DNA of 5,034 bases from Synechococcales cyanobacterium PMM_0036 (lineage in GTDB: Bacteria > Cyanobacteriota > Cyanobacteriia > Elainellales > Elainellaceae): positions 1-5,034 of the forward strand of contig CASBQM010000192.1 in NCBI GenBank assembly GCA_949127645.1, read 5' to 3'. The position numbers and the translations under genes are program-made. Positions 1 to 5,034 of the stretch are shown here, in pieces. Below the pieces are notes generated by a model, which did no database searches, was not told where the DNA came from, and saw only the letters and a list, made by a program, of their open reading frames with translations. How positions within the stretch are numbered: the first letter of the stretch is position 1; each line of letters begins with the position of its first letter.

Positions 1-1
1 C

Positions 2-91
2 ATCAAGATATCTCATCAAGGTAATAAGGCATTCTTCTTAATAGTTAATTTTTTGGGCTTAGCAGGATGCATTGTGTCGTGGGCTTCTTAA
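2..91 (+). CDS. 3' end of an upstream membrane protein (partial)
   Basis: Frame 2 is open from the window edge to a TAA at 89-91 and encodes 29 residues. After a short polar start (IKISHQGNK) comes one hydrophobic stretch, AFFLIVNFLGLAGCIVSWAS, that fits a final transmembrane helix ending at the C-terminus. The other two plus frames stop earlier (at 24 and 41) and give no such pattern. The product cannot be named. It lies 68 bases upstream of a GT-C glycosyltransferase on the same strand, so it may be another membrane protein of the same surface-glycan cluster. The open frame is short, so chance remains possible. Confidence 0.5.
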   Translation: MKISHQGNKAFFLIVNFLGLAGCIVSWAS

Positions 92-159
92 CTATCTTTA
101 ATCGAGGGTTACGATCGCTTTAATCATTTAGAAGCTTTTGCAGTTTTCTTGAAAAAATC

Positions 160-1653
160 ATGATGAGAGCGATTAAAGGTCAGGGCTTTCTGTTTGCATT
201 TGCATTGTCTGCCGCTCTAGTTCTGTGCGTTATTTTTACAATCGGAGGAATAACAAGTTTTTCGGACATTATTACGGGCAAGGAAGCTAGTTTTAATGAT
301 GCGTCGTTTAATGGCGTTAGCTCTGTTAGATTTGTGTCAACGCTGGCGTATCTTTGTACTTGTTTTGCTTACGTTGTTTGGCTACTGCAAAAGCGAGAAA
401 TTTCTAACGATCGGCGGTTTACTCAATTACTTAAACCTGCCGCTCCTTTCTTAGTTTTGGCATTTATTGCGTATCCTCTCAGCAATGATATCTATCTCTA
501 TCTACAGTATGGTCTGATGGGTTTGCAGGGTGTGAATCCCTATATTATTCCTTCTAGCAAAGTTTCCACCGTGCTAGATCCGCTGCTTTACTGGCTGCAA
601 ACTTCAACCTATGGTCCGATTTCTGAAGCGTTCTTTATGGTGTCGGCTCTATTCATTCGGTTAAGTCCGATCGCCGGAGTTTATGTATTCAAAGTCTTTT
701 GTGTTTTAGCTTACGTTTTCAACACTTATTTAATCTGGCGATTTCTGAAGCCATCTCCTCATCGAAGTAAGCTAACGTTGGCATATCTGCTTAATCCTTT
801 TCTCCTGATTGCTCACATTGCCGATGCTCACGTTGATGTATTTCTATGTTCCTCGATTATTCTGCTCATTATTTGCCTTTATAACCGTCTTTATGTGGCT
901 TCAATTTTGACCATTGCGGCAGGCTTTTTGACCAAAACCTTGCCCGTTATTTGGTTCCCATTGGTTGTAGGCTTTTTGATTCGGCGGCGGCGCTGGCGTG
1001 ACTTGGCGATCGCCACTGCGATTTGTTTGGCGATCGTTACAGTGCTGAGTTACACCGTTTTTCCGACGCTAGCCGCCTGGAAAAGTTTGCTCAATCCTGG
1101 GGTCTCTGGATTAACAGCTCGCTCAATTCATCATTTAGTGAATCTAATTATTTCATTTATCACAGGCTCAGAGCTGTATCAAAACCAAGCCGTGATGCAG
1201 CAAATGGCTCGAATCACCTTTTTGGGTTTCGCAGTATTCTATGCCTGGAAATTACTTCAGCCTTGGCTAAGATCCAGATACTCCGAAGCTCATCTGGTTG
1301 CCGACTTGGGCTGGGTAACGCTTGTCCTGCTGCTAGGAGCTACGCCTTGGCTAATGCCTTGGTATCCTTCCGTTCTTCTACCCTTTGCGCTACTAGCTGT
1401 TAATTCGTCTATTTTCTCTCTAACTAGCTTGGTCTTCTGTTTGACCACTGGATCAGTCGTGGGCGCAGGCAGTGGCGATACATTACTAAGCTTTGTGGGT
1501 TGCTTGATTACATTAATGCCCGCCATCTGCGTTTTGGTCTGTCGTCAGCAGGTTGTGCTGGCTCTTGAGAATACTTTTGTCTCTTTGAGCGGTGCTGAAT
1601 TGCTTCCCTCTTCTGGTTCTGGGCATATTCCGCCATCTTCTCGATCGAAGTAA
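160..1653 (+). CDS. Polytopic GT-C glycosyltransferase, GT87 / MptA-MptB-like
   Basis: This 497-residue protein is largely hydrophobic, with roughly 11-13 membrane segments and a polar tail after about residue 470. Family-like motifs appear in order: a first loop with N109-D110 followed by YLYLQYG and GVNPY (124-128); TYGP at 150-153; NP at 212-213 followed by DAHVD at 222-226; K259 in FLTKTLP; and PWLMPWY at 396-402. This pattern matches polyprenol-phosphate-mannose-dependent mannosyltransferases (GT87, MptA/MptB-like), which transfer sugar from a lipid-phosphate donor on the outer face of the plasma membrane. D110 is the likely catalytic acid by analogy with GT-C enzymes. The start is ATG at 160 (a second ATG follows at 163); there is no good Shine-Dalgarno, and an in-frame stop at 121-123 limits upstream extension. 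The gene is 44 bases from the following GT4 gene and is probably cotranscribed with it. Donor sugar and acceptor are unknown. Confidence 0.8.
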   Translation: MMRAIKGQGFLFAFALSAALVLCVIFTIGGITSFSDIITGKEASFNDASFNGVSSVRFVSTLAYLCTCFAYVVWLLQKREISNDRRFTQLLKPAAPFLVLAFIAYPLSNDIYLYLQYGLMGLQGVNPYIIPSSKVSTVLDPLLYWLQTSTYGPISEAFFMVSALFIRLSPIAGVYVFKVFCVLAYVFNTYLIWRFLKPSPHRSKLTLAYLLNPFLLIAHIADAHVDVFLCSSIILLIICLYNRLYVASILTIAAGFLTKTLPVIWFPLVVGFLIRRRRWRDLAIATAICLAIVTVLSYTVFPTLAAWKSLLNPGVSGLTARSIHHLVNLIISFITGSELYQNQAVMQQMARITFLGFAVFYAWKLLQPWLRSRYSEAHLVADLGWVTLVLLLGATPWLMPWYPSVLLPFALLAVNSSIFSLTSLVFCLTTGSVVGAGSGDTLLSFVGCLITLMPAICVLVCRQQVVLALENTFVSLSGAELLPSSGSGHIPPSSRSK

Positions 1654-1685
1654 AAATTCGTGTTCCGCAACCACTTTAAATTCCT

Positions 1686-1691
1686 GAAGGG
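1686..1691 (+). promoter_or_regulatory. Shine-Dalgarno of the GT4 gene
   Basis: GAAGGG lies 6 bases before the ATG at 1698. It supports that start over the later in-frame ATGs at 1758, 1770 and 1782, which lack a comparable site. It lies inside the 44-base gap after the GT-C gene, where no terminator hairpin is seen, so the two genes can be read from one message. Confidence 0.6.
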
Positions 1692-1697
1692 TGCATT

Positions 1698-3209
1698 ATG
1701 CTTCAAACATTTTTTAACTCATTGAAGACATCGTTGAAGACAAAGACTGCTCAACTCATGAAGTTATCCATGGGGCTATTCATGGGGCTATCTAACTCTC
1801 GCTCTCATCCACAGCAAGTTGAACCGATCGCCCCTCTAGCTGATCCTCGCAATTTAAGGATTCTAATTGTCGCTGAACACGCCTCTATGCAGTTTGGTGG
1901 CGAAGCGACTCTACCGCTGCACTATTTCCGGGTGCTGCGTCAGCGCGGCATTGAGGCATGGCTGGTGGTGCATGAGCGTACGCGTGACGAATTGATGGAT
2001 AGCTTTGCAGAGGACAGCGATCGCATCTATTTCACTCCAGATACGGCGGTTCACCGAGCGTTATATTCTACAAGTCAATATCTGCCGGGAGCTATCTTTG
2101 CAATGACTTGCGGCTTTGCCATGCAGCTTTTGACCCAAATCTATCAGCGTCGTTTAAGCCAAAAGATTATTAAAAGCCATCGCATTGATCTCATTCATCA
2201 ACCCATCTGTGTTTCTCCCCGCACGCCTTCACTGATTTACGGTATGGGAGTTCCGGTGGTGATGGGACCCATGAATGGCGGTATGACCTATCCTCCTGGA
2301 TTTCGACATATGGAAAGTCGGTTTGTCAGGCTGAGCGTTCGTCTAGGTCGCCTCTTATCTGATTTTCTGAATGCCCTTATTCCTGGTAAAAGATTGGCAG
2401 ATATTTTGCTGGTTGCTAATCAACGGACTCGAAACGCACTGCCCGCAGGCACCCGGGGACAGGTGATTGAGCTAGTGGAGAATGGGGTAGATGTTTCACT
2501 CTGGAAGCCTAAACTATTTAACCCATCTCTGGTAAAACAGTCGCCCACACCTGAAAGTGCAGTCACAAGATTTGTTTTTATGGGACGGCTAGTGGATTGG
2601 AAAGGCGTTGATTTATTGCTAAGGGCGCTTAAGAAAGTTCTAGAACAAACGCCAGCTAGATTAGAAATTATTGGAGAAGGACCCGATCGCTTGGCGCTTG
2701 AGCAGCTAGCCCAAGACTTAGGAATTATGGGTCACACTACTCATAACAGTCCGAGTAATTTTGAATTAGACGATCGCGCTTTACCCGATTACCCAGAATC
2801 GGTACAGTTCTTGGGCTGGCTATCGCAAGCTGAATGCGCCCAGCGTCTACAATATGCCGATGCTTTAGTTCTGCCTAGCCTGTTTGAATGTGGGGGAGCG
2901 GTGGTACTGGAAGCTATGACGGTCGGTTTGCCTGTGATTGCGACGAGTTGGGGAGGTCCGATCGACTATATCAATGAACAGTCAGGTATGCTGATTGCCC
3001 CCACTTCTCAAGATGGCTTCATTGAAGATTTGGCAACCGCAATGGTTAAGCTAGCGAAATCTCCGGCACTGCGTAAAGAAATGGGTCAGGCAGGACGGCA
3101 GCAGGTGCTAGAGCGCTTTGATTGGGAAAAGAAGATAGATGATATTTTGCAAGTCTATGCTGAAGTAACGCGCACTTTTTCTCCTGCAAATACGCTGTGC
3201 GATCGCTAA
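1698..3209 (+). CDS. GT4-family glycosyltransferase (GT-B fold), cytosolic
   Basis: 503 residues with a standard two-domain GT-B layout. Residues 1-50 form a basic, amphipathic leader and linker that may associate with the membrane. The acceptor-side domain begins at LRILIVAEH (53-61) with a G-G-E loop at 67-69 and continues through GPMNGGMTYPPGFR (190-203) and VANQRTRNALP (239-249). The donor domain holds GRLVDWKG (296-303; R297 and K302 are the expected phosphate-contacting pair), IGEGPD (325-330), FLGWLS (371-376) and the retaining-enzyme E-x7-E motif (E397 and E405). GT4 members transfer sugar from a nucleotide donor with retention. About 20-25 extra residues sit between LAQDLG and FLGWLS, where many relatives have a short turn. 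The last codons (Cys-Asp-Arg) are a HIP1 site directly before TAA. The role is probably extracellular polysaccharide or glycolipid assembly with the upstream GT-C enzyme; substrate unknown. Confidence 0.9.
   Translation: MLQTFFNSLKTSLKTKTAQLMKLSMGLFMGLSNSRSHPQQVEPIAPLADPRNLRILIVAEHASMQFGGEATLPLHYFRVLRQRGIEAWLVVHERTRDELMDSFAEDSDRIYFTPDTAVHRALYSTSQYLPGAIFAMTCGFAMQLLTQIYQRRLSQKIIKSHRIDLIHQPICVSPRTPSLIYGMGVPVVMGPMNGGMTYPPGFRHMESRFVRLSVRLGRLLSDFLNALIPGKRLADILLVANQRTRNALPAGTRGQVIELVENGVDVSLWKPKLFNPSLVKQSPTPESAVTRFVFMGRLVDWKGVDLLLRALKKVLEQTPARLEIIGEGPDRLALEQLAQDLGIMGHTTHNSPSNFELDDRALPDYPESVQFLGWLSQAECAQRLQYADALVLPSLFECGGAVVLEAMTVGLPVIATSWGGPIDYINEQSGMLIAPTSQDGFIEDLATAMVKLAKSPALRKEMGQAGRQQVLERFDWEKKIDDILQVYAEVTRTFSPANTLCDR
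1722..1793 (+). repeat. Two 12-bp near-perfect tandem duplications in the GT4 leader
   Basis: TTGAAGACATCG (1722-1733) is followed directly by TTGAAGACAAAG (1734-1745), giving LKTS-LKTK. ATGGGGCTATTC (1770-1781) is followed directly by ATGGGGCTATCT (1782-1793), giving MGLF-MGLS. Both units are 12 bases long and in frame. They look like slippage products in a loosely constrained leader. Confidence 0.75.
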
Positions 3210-3213
3210 GTTT

Positions 3214-3237
3214 TTATCAAAAGATTTGCTTTGATAA
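3214..3237 (+). terminator. AT-rich inverted repeat just after the GT4 gene
   Basis: TTATCAAA (3214-3221) and TTTGATAA (3230-3237) are perfect 8-bp arms around an 8-base loop, starting 4 bases after the GT4 stop. The stem is weak (mostly A-T) and only a short T stretch follows (CTTTGC). It may mark the 3' end of the glycosyltransferase operon or simply protect it. Function as a terminator is uncertain. Confidence 0.35.
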
Positions 3238-3259
3238 CTTTGCTCAGACAACAAAAAGC

Positions 3260-3274
3260 TAAACCACAGGTTTA
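3260..3274. repeat. Short inverted repeat in the convergent gap
   Basis: TAAACC (3260-3265) and GGTTTA (3269-3274) are perfect 6-bp arms around ACA. It lies between the AT-rich repeat and the long terminator hairpin. It is short enough that chance is possible, and no function is assigned. Confidence 0.4.
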
Positions 3275-3279
3275 ACTCC

Positions 3280-3321
3280 AAAAAATAGTCTGTTGTGAGA
3301 TATGTCTCACAACAGACTATT
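3280..3321 (-). terminator. Rho-independent terminator of the truncated permease gene
   Basis: The arms at 3284-3300 and 3305-3321 are perfectly complementary over 17 bp, with a 4-base loop. Read on the minus strand, the stem is followed by a run of six T (complement of A 3280-3285, partly within the stem base), as expected of an intrinsic terminator. It lies 60 bases past the permease remnant's stop. On the plus strand no T-tract follows, although the hairpin could still stabilise the 3' end of the convergent glycosyltransferase message. Confidence 0.85.
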
Positions 3322-3381
3322 CTGATATTCGTCAATCTTAGCTATCACTCAGCCAACAAGACTAGACCTTTAGGACGCACC

Positions 3382-4104
3382 TTAATGCCCTGCAAACACT
3401 GCATCTTCTTCAAGCGACTCGCTCTTAGCAACCTGAGATTCCTTGAGGATGAATACACAGAGGAAGCAAACAATGACAGCCGCCGTCCCCAGTATTTGAA
3501 AGAAGGTTTGGTTGCCTGCAACTGTCTGAGGTAGCAGACTGTAAGACGTAGCATACAGCACAGAGCCAACGCTGCTAAAGGCTCCGATATTACCCGCAAT
3601 TTGTCCGGTGACTCGACGCTTGATTAAAGGCGCAATTCCAAATGTCGCCCCTGCTCCGCCGAAGACAAAGAAGACGTAAGGCATGGTTGTGACGATCGCT
3701 ACAGGCAACGACCAAGCATTTGTAATCTGGCTCATAATGAGATAGCTCAGCCCCAACCCTCCAATCATTGCGGTTAGAGTCCATTTGCGACTGCCAATCT
3801 TATCTGATATTAGTCCCCCGGCAGGTCGTGATACCAGGTTCATCAGCGGGTAGGTTGCCGCGACAGGTTCAGCAATTTGATGACTGAGATTAAAGGTGTG
3901 TTCAAAGAATTCTGGCAGCATGGAAACTACCGCCAATTCTGAGCCAAAGCTAACCGCATAGGCGAGTTCTAGCGTAAACACCTGACTCATTTGATAGCGA
4001 TCTTCAGGCAGATAAGTCTTGATTCCCTCTACAACTTCTTTGTTGACCTTGCATGCTTGATAAGTTTGCTTACCTACACCTATGAAAGCAAGAGTGCCGC
4101 CCAA
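3382..4104 (-). pseudogene. nrtP: 5'-truncated nitrate/nitrite porter (NarK/NrtP family, MFS), C-terminal half only
   Basis: The 240-codon open frame resembles the second half of NrtP-type permeases: the central loop (about residues 13-38), then six membrane segments. Recognisable blocks are LELAYAVSFGSELAVVSMLP (45-64), VSRPAGGLISDKIGSRKW (91-108) and IKRRVTGQIAGNIG (161-174). R93 fits the substrate-binding arginine of helix 8 (R305 in E. coli NarK). The partner arginine of helix 2 and all of helices 1-6 are absent, since full proteins have roughly 450-520 residues. The only far-upstream start is a TTG inside the loop of the neighbouring gene's terminator, so residues 1-7 are coded by that hairpin, not by permease sequence; an in-frame stop lies at 4123-4125. 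No frameshift is seen, so loss appears recent or the half is still tolerated. Part of the helix-11 glycine motif reads AFSSVG, where I would expect more glycine. A half-transporter made from an internal start (ATG at 3990) is possible but unlikely to transport nitrate. Confidence 0.8.
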
Positions 4105-4123
4105 AGGGCGGCACTCTTGCTTT
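4085..4123 (-). terminator. Hairpin terminator of the FKBP gene
   Basis: The arms 4085-4102 and 4106-4123 are perfectly complementary over 18 bp, GC-rich towards the tip, with an AAA (TTT on the minus strand) loop. The hairpin begins 23 bases after the FKBP stop. The T-tract on the minus strand is only three bases (GCTTTCATAGG), while on the plus strand it is TTTT. The near side directly abuts the truncated end of the permease remnant, so the original T-rich tail may have been lost at the junction. Confidence 0.8.
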
Positions 4124-4146
4124 TAACTAATCAATTAGGATGTAGA

Positions 4147-4734
4147 TTACTTCACGCCTAGCAGCTCTACGTCAAAAATTAGGGTGGCATTGGGGGGGAT
4201 TACGCCACCCGCTCCACGCGCACCATAGCCCAGCTCTGACGGGATAATCAGCTTACGCTGACCGCCCACTTTCATGGTGCTTAGCCCTTCATCCCAGCCT
4301 TTGATGACCTGACCTTGACCAATGCGAAACTCAAAGGGGCGATTGCGATCGCGGGAGCTATCAAACTTAGTGCCGTCTTCTAGAGTGCCCGTGTAGTGTA
4401 CGGTCACGGTTTGTCCCGGCGTAGGAGTAGCGCCAGTCCCCTCAATGATCTCGACATATTTCAACCCAGATGGGGTGGTTACGGTCGCTAGATCATTGGC
4501 TGGATCATTCTGTGTCATGAGGTCGGCTGCATTGGGGGTAGAGGAATTGGGCGCTTGAGCGATCGCCTGATTGATTGCACTAGGCACACTGGCGACCATT
4601 GTTGTTGAGTTTAGCTCAGAGGTAGTGGGTAGAGAGGAGGCGATCGCTTCGCTGCCTCGATTCGTAAACTGAGCCACTACCAAAACCACTAGGCAACCCA
4701 TCATCACTGCAAAGCTGATGAGAATTTCCCGCAC
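4147..4734 (-). CDS. Exported FKBP-type peptidyl-prolyl cis-trans isomerase
   Basis: 195 residues. An N-terminal hydrophobic segment (about 5-22) acts as a signal peptide or anchor, so the enzyme works in the periplasm or thylakoid lumen. Residues 28-85 are a Ser/Thr/Asn/Ala/Gln-rich linker. The FKBP domain spans about 86-195 and catalyses isomerisation of Xaa-Pro bonds to aid folding of exported proteins. Compared with FKBP12, the pocket is intact: Y114 (Y26), F124-D125 (F36-D37), R130 (R42), F134 (F46), V143-I144 (V55-I56), W147 (W59), Y170 (Y82), I179 (I91) and F187 (F99). Only the H87 position is changed (A175), as in many bacterial FKBPs. The start is GTG, chosen because AGGAGGG lies 6 bases upstream; the ATG codons at residues 11-12 would cut the signal segment. 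C14 is not in a proper lipobox. It appears to be a single-gene unit between two terminators. Confidence 0.93.
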   Translation of the reverse strand: MREILISFAVMMGCLVVLVVAQFTNRGSEAIASSLPTTSELNSTTMVASVPSAINQAIAQAPNSSTPNAADLMTQNDPANDLATVTTPSGLKYVEIIEGTGATPTPGQTVTVHYTGTLEDGTKFDSSRDRNRPFEFRIGQGQVIKGWDEGLSTMKVGGQRKLIIPSELGYGARGAGGVIPPNATLIFDVELLGVK

Positions 4735-4740
4735 AATTAA

Positions 4741-4747
4741 CCCTCCT
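4741..4747 (-). promoter_or_regulatory. Strong Shine-Dalgarno deciding a GTG start
   Basis: On the minus strand AGGAGGG is followed by the 6-base spacer TTAATT and then GTG (4732-4734). This near-perfect match to the anti-Shine-Dalgarno sequence fixes the FKBP start and implies good translation despite the GTG codon. Confidence 0.85.
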
Positions 4748-4768
4748 ATCTCTTCAAGTCCATCCTTT

Positions 4769-4774
4769 AGTGTA
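4769..4774 (-). promoter_or_regulatory. Possible -10 element for the FKBP gene
   Basis: TACACT on the minus strand resembles a -10 box and would give a 5' leader of roughly 28 bases. No convincing -35 is seen at 16-19 bases upstream. The call rests on one hexamer and on the need for a promoter between the preceding gene's probable terminator and the FKBP start. Confidence 0.25.
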
Positions 4775-4798
4775 AAAGAGAATGGAAGACTAAAGGTT

Positions 4799-4841
4799 AA
4801 AAAAGCGAGATTTTCTGACTACGAAGCAGATTTCAGAGAAT
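4799..4841 (-). terminator. Probable terminator of the coiled-coil protein gene
   Basis: On the minus strand ATTCTCTGA (4841-4833) pairs with TCAGAAAAT (4818-4810) with one mismatch, and an inner CTGC-TTC-GTAG extends the stem across a 3-base bulge. A run of six T (4804-4799) follows after ATCTCGC-type spacing. It starts 5 bases after the stop codon. The stem is imperfect and the T-run slightly distant, so confidence is moderate. Confidence 0.45.
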
Positions 4842-4846
4842 GGCTC

Positions 4847-5034
4847 TTAGCGCCACAGCTTATTTTCTAGGTCGCGTACCTGACGCTCTAGGCGATCGAG
4901 CCGACCTCTCAGCTCGTCCATTTCGTTTTGGCGGGGCACGCCCAAGTCTTGCAGCATATTGCGAAACTGTCGCTGCATCTGCTCTTCTACATTGCCCTGG
5001 TCAGCCTTTAGCTTTTGCATCAGATCATTGGCAA
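4847..5034 (-). CDS. C-terminal part of a coiled-coil, phasin-like protein (partial)
   Basis: The minus frame is open from the window edge to TAA at 4847-4849, giving 61 residues. It opens with ANDLMQKLKADQGN, followed by EEQMQRQFRNMLQDLGVPRQ and then a charged, leucine-heptad coiled coil, MDELRGRLDRLERQVRDLE, ending NKLWR. The layout of an amphipathic helix, a short 'LGVPRQ' break and a terminal E/R-L heptad helix resembles small cyanobacterial proteins annotated as phasin-family or polyhydroxyalkanoate-granule-associated. Such proteins coat granules or oligomerise through the coiled coil. I recognise the type but not a specific gene, and the N-terminal part is outside the window. It precedes the FKBP gene on the same strand, with a probable terminator between them. 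Confidence 0.7.
   Translation of the reverse strand, partial: ANDLMQKLKADQGNVEEQMQRQFRNMLQDLGVPRQNEMDELRGRLDRLERQVRDLENKLWR

Larger units (their letters stand above)
1006..4647. repeat. Dispersed HIP1 octamers (GCGATCGC)
   Basis: Complete palindromic copies begin at 1006, 2017, 3199, 4345, 4559 and 4640; the first sits in a 10-base GGCGATCGCC. Many one-mismatch copies occur as well, for example near 111, 1028, 1825, 2771 and 3694. All six full copies lie inside coding sequence. HIP1 is a well-known over-represented motif of many cyanobacterial genomes, and this is the strongest taxonomic clue in the window. Confidence 0.9.

Noticed and set aside
92..159. Promoter upstream of the GT-C gene
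   Set aside because: AT-rich hexamers such as TTTAAT near 119 exist, but none has a suitably spaced -35, so I cannot support one.
1023..1403. A 126-codon plus-strand open frame inside the GT-C gene
   Set aside because: It overlaps the GT-C gene in another frame, shows no recognisable motif, and lies over conserved GT-C membrane segments.
1290..1526. Minus-strand open frame opposite the GT-C gene
   Set aside because: Low-complexity polar translation with no motif; a shadow of the membrane protein on the other strand.
1654..1697. A terminator or promoter between the two glycosyltransferase genes
   Set aside because: No hairpin with a T-run and no clear -10/-35 pair are visible in the 44 bases; only the Shine-Dalgarno is supported.
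3108..3335. Minus-strand open frame across the GT4 3' end and the hairpin
   Set aside because: Its first codons read through the terminator stem and the rest is antisense to the GT4 C-terminus; no family resemblance.
3295..3599. Open frames of 79 (+) and 84 (-) codons over the permease remnant's end
   Set aside because: Both overlap recognisable NrtP-like sequence in other frames, and the plus one starts within the hairpin.
3590..3784. 64-codon minus-strand frame within the permease remnant
   Set aside because: It runs in a shifted frame under conserved permease residues and is a shadow, not a frameshifted part of the gene.
4102..4104. TTG as a true start of the permease remnant
   Set aside because: It lies in the loop of the FKBP terminator, has no ribosome-binding site, and the codons after it come from the hairpin arm.
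4693..4695. Cys14 of the FKBP protein as a lipoprotein attachment site
   Set aside because: The preceding residues (MMG) are a poor lipobox and the hydrophobic segment continues for several residues past the cysteine.

Overview
The window looks like a piece of a cyanobacterial chromosome. Six complete copies of the cyanobacterial HIP1 octamer GCGATCGC occur in about 5 kb (chance expectation is below 0.1), and many near-copies carry the CGATCG core. The gene content agrees: an NrtP-type nitrate permease remnant, an exported FKBP isomerase, and a coiled-coil protein of a type common in cyanobacteria. No genus can be named from this alone.

Layout, left to right. Bases 2-91 (+) are probably the last 29 codons of an upstream membrane protein. 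160-1653 (+) encodes a polytopic GT-C glycosyltransferase resembling GT87/MptA-MptB. 44 bases later, 1698-3209 (+) encodes a cytosolic GT4 glycosyltransferase. These genes probably form one operon for an extracellular polysaccharide or glycolipid: the GT4 enzyme would add sugars from a nucleotide donor inside the cell, and the GT-C enzyme would add sugars from a polyprenyl-phosphate donor on the outer face. Acceptor and sugar cannot be read from sequence.

3210-3381 is a convergent intergenic region with three perfect inverted repeats. The longest, a 17-bp stem, is oriented as a Rho-independent terminator for the minus strand. 3382-4104 (-) is a 5'-truncated nitrate/nitrite porter (NarK/NrtP family) that retains only the C-terminal half, with no frameshift. 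Its broken end abuts the 18-bp hairpin terminator of the next gene. 4147-4734 (-) is a complete exported FKBP-type peptidyl-prolyl isomerase with a GTG start and a strong Shine-Dalgarno sequence. 4847-5034 (-) is the 3' end of a coiled-coil, phasin-like protein running off the window.

I found no convincing new multi-gene system. The points most worth checking are the truncated permease and its junction, the acidic insertion in the GT4 donor-binding domain, the slippage-like duplications at the GT4 N-terminus, and the use of HIP1 sites as Ala-Ile-Ala codons in the FKBP linker.
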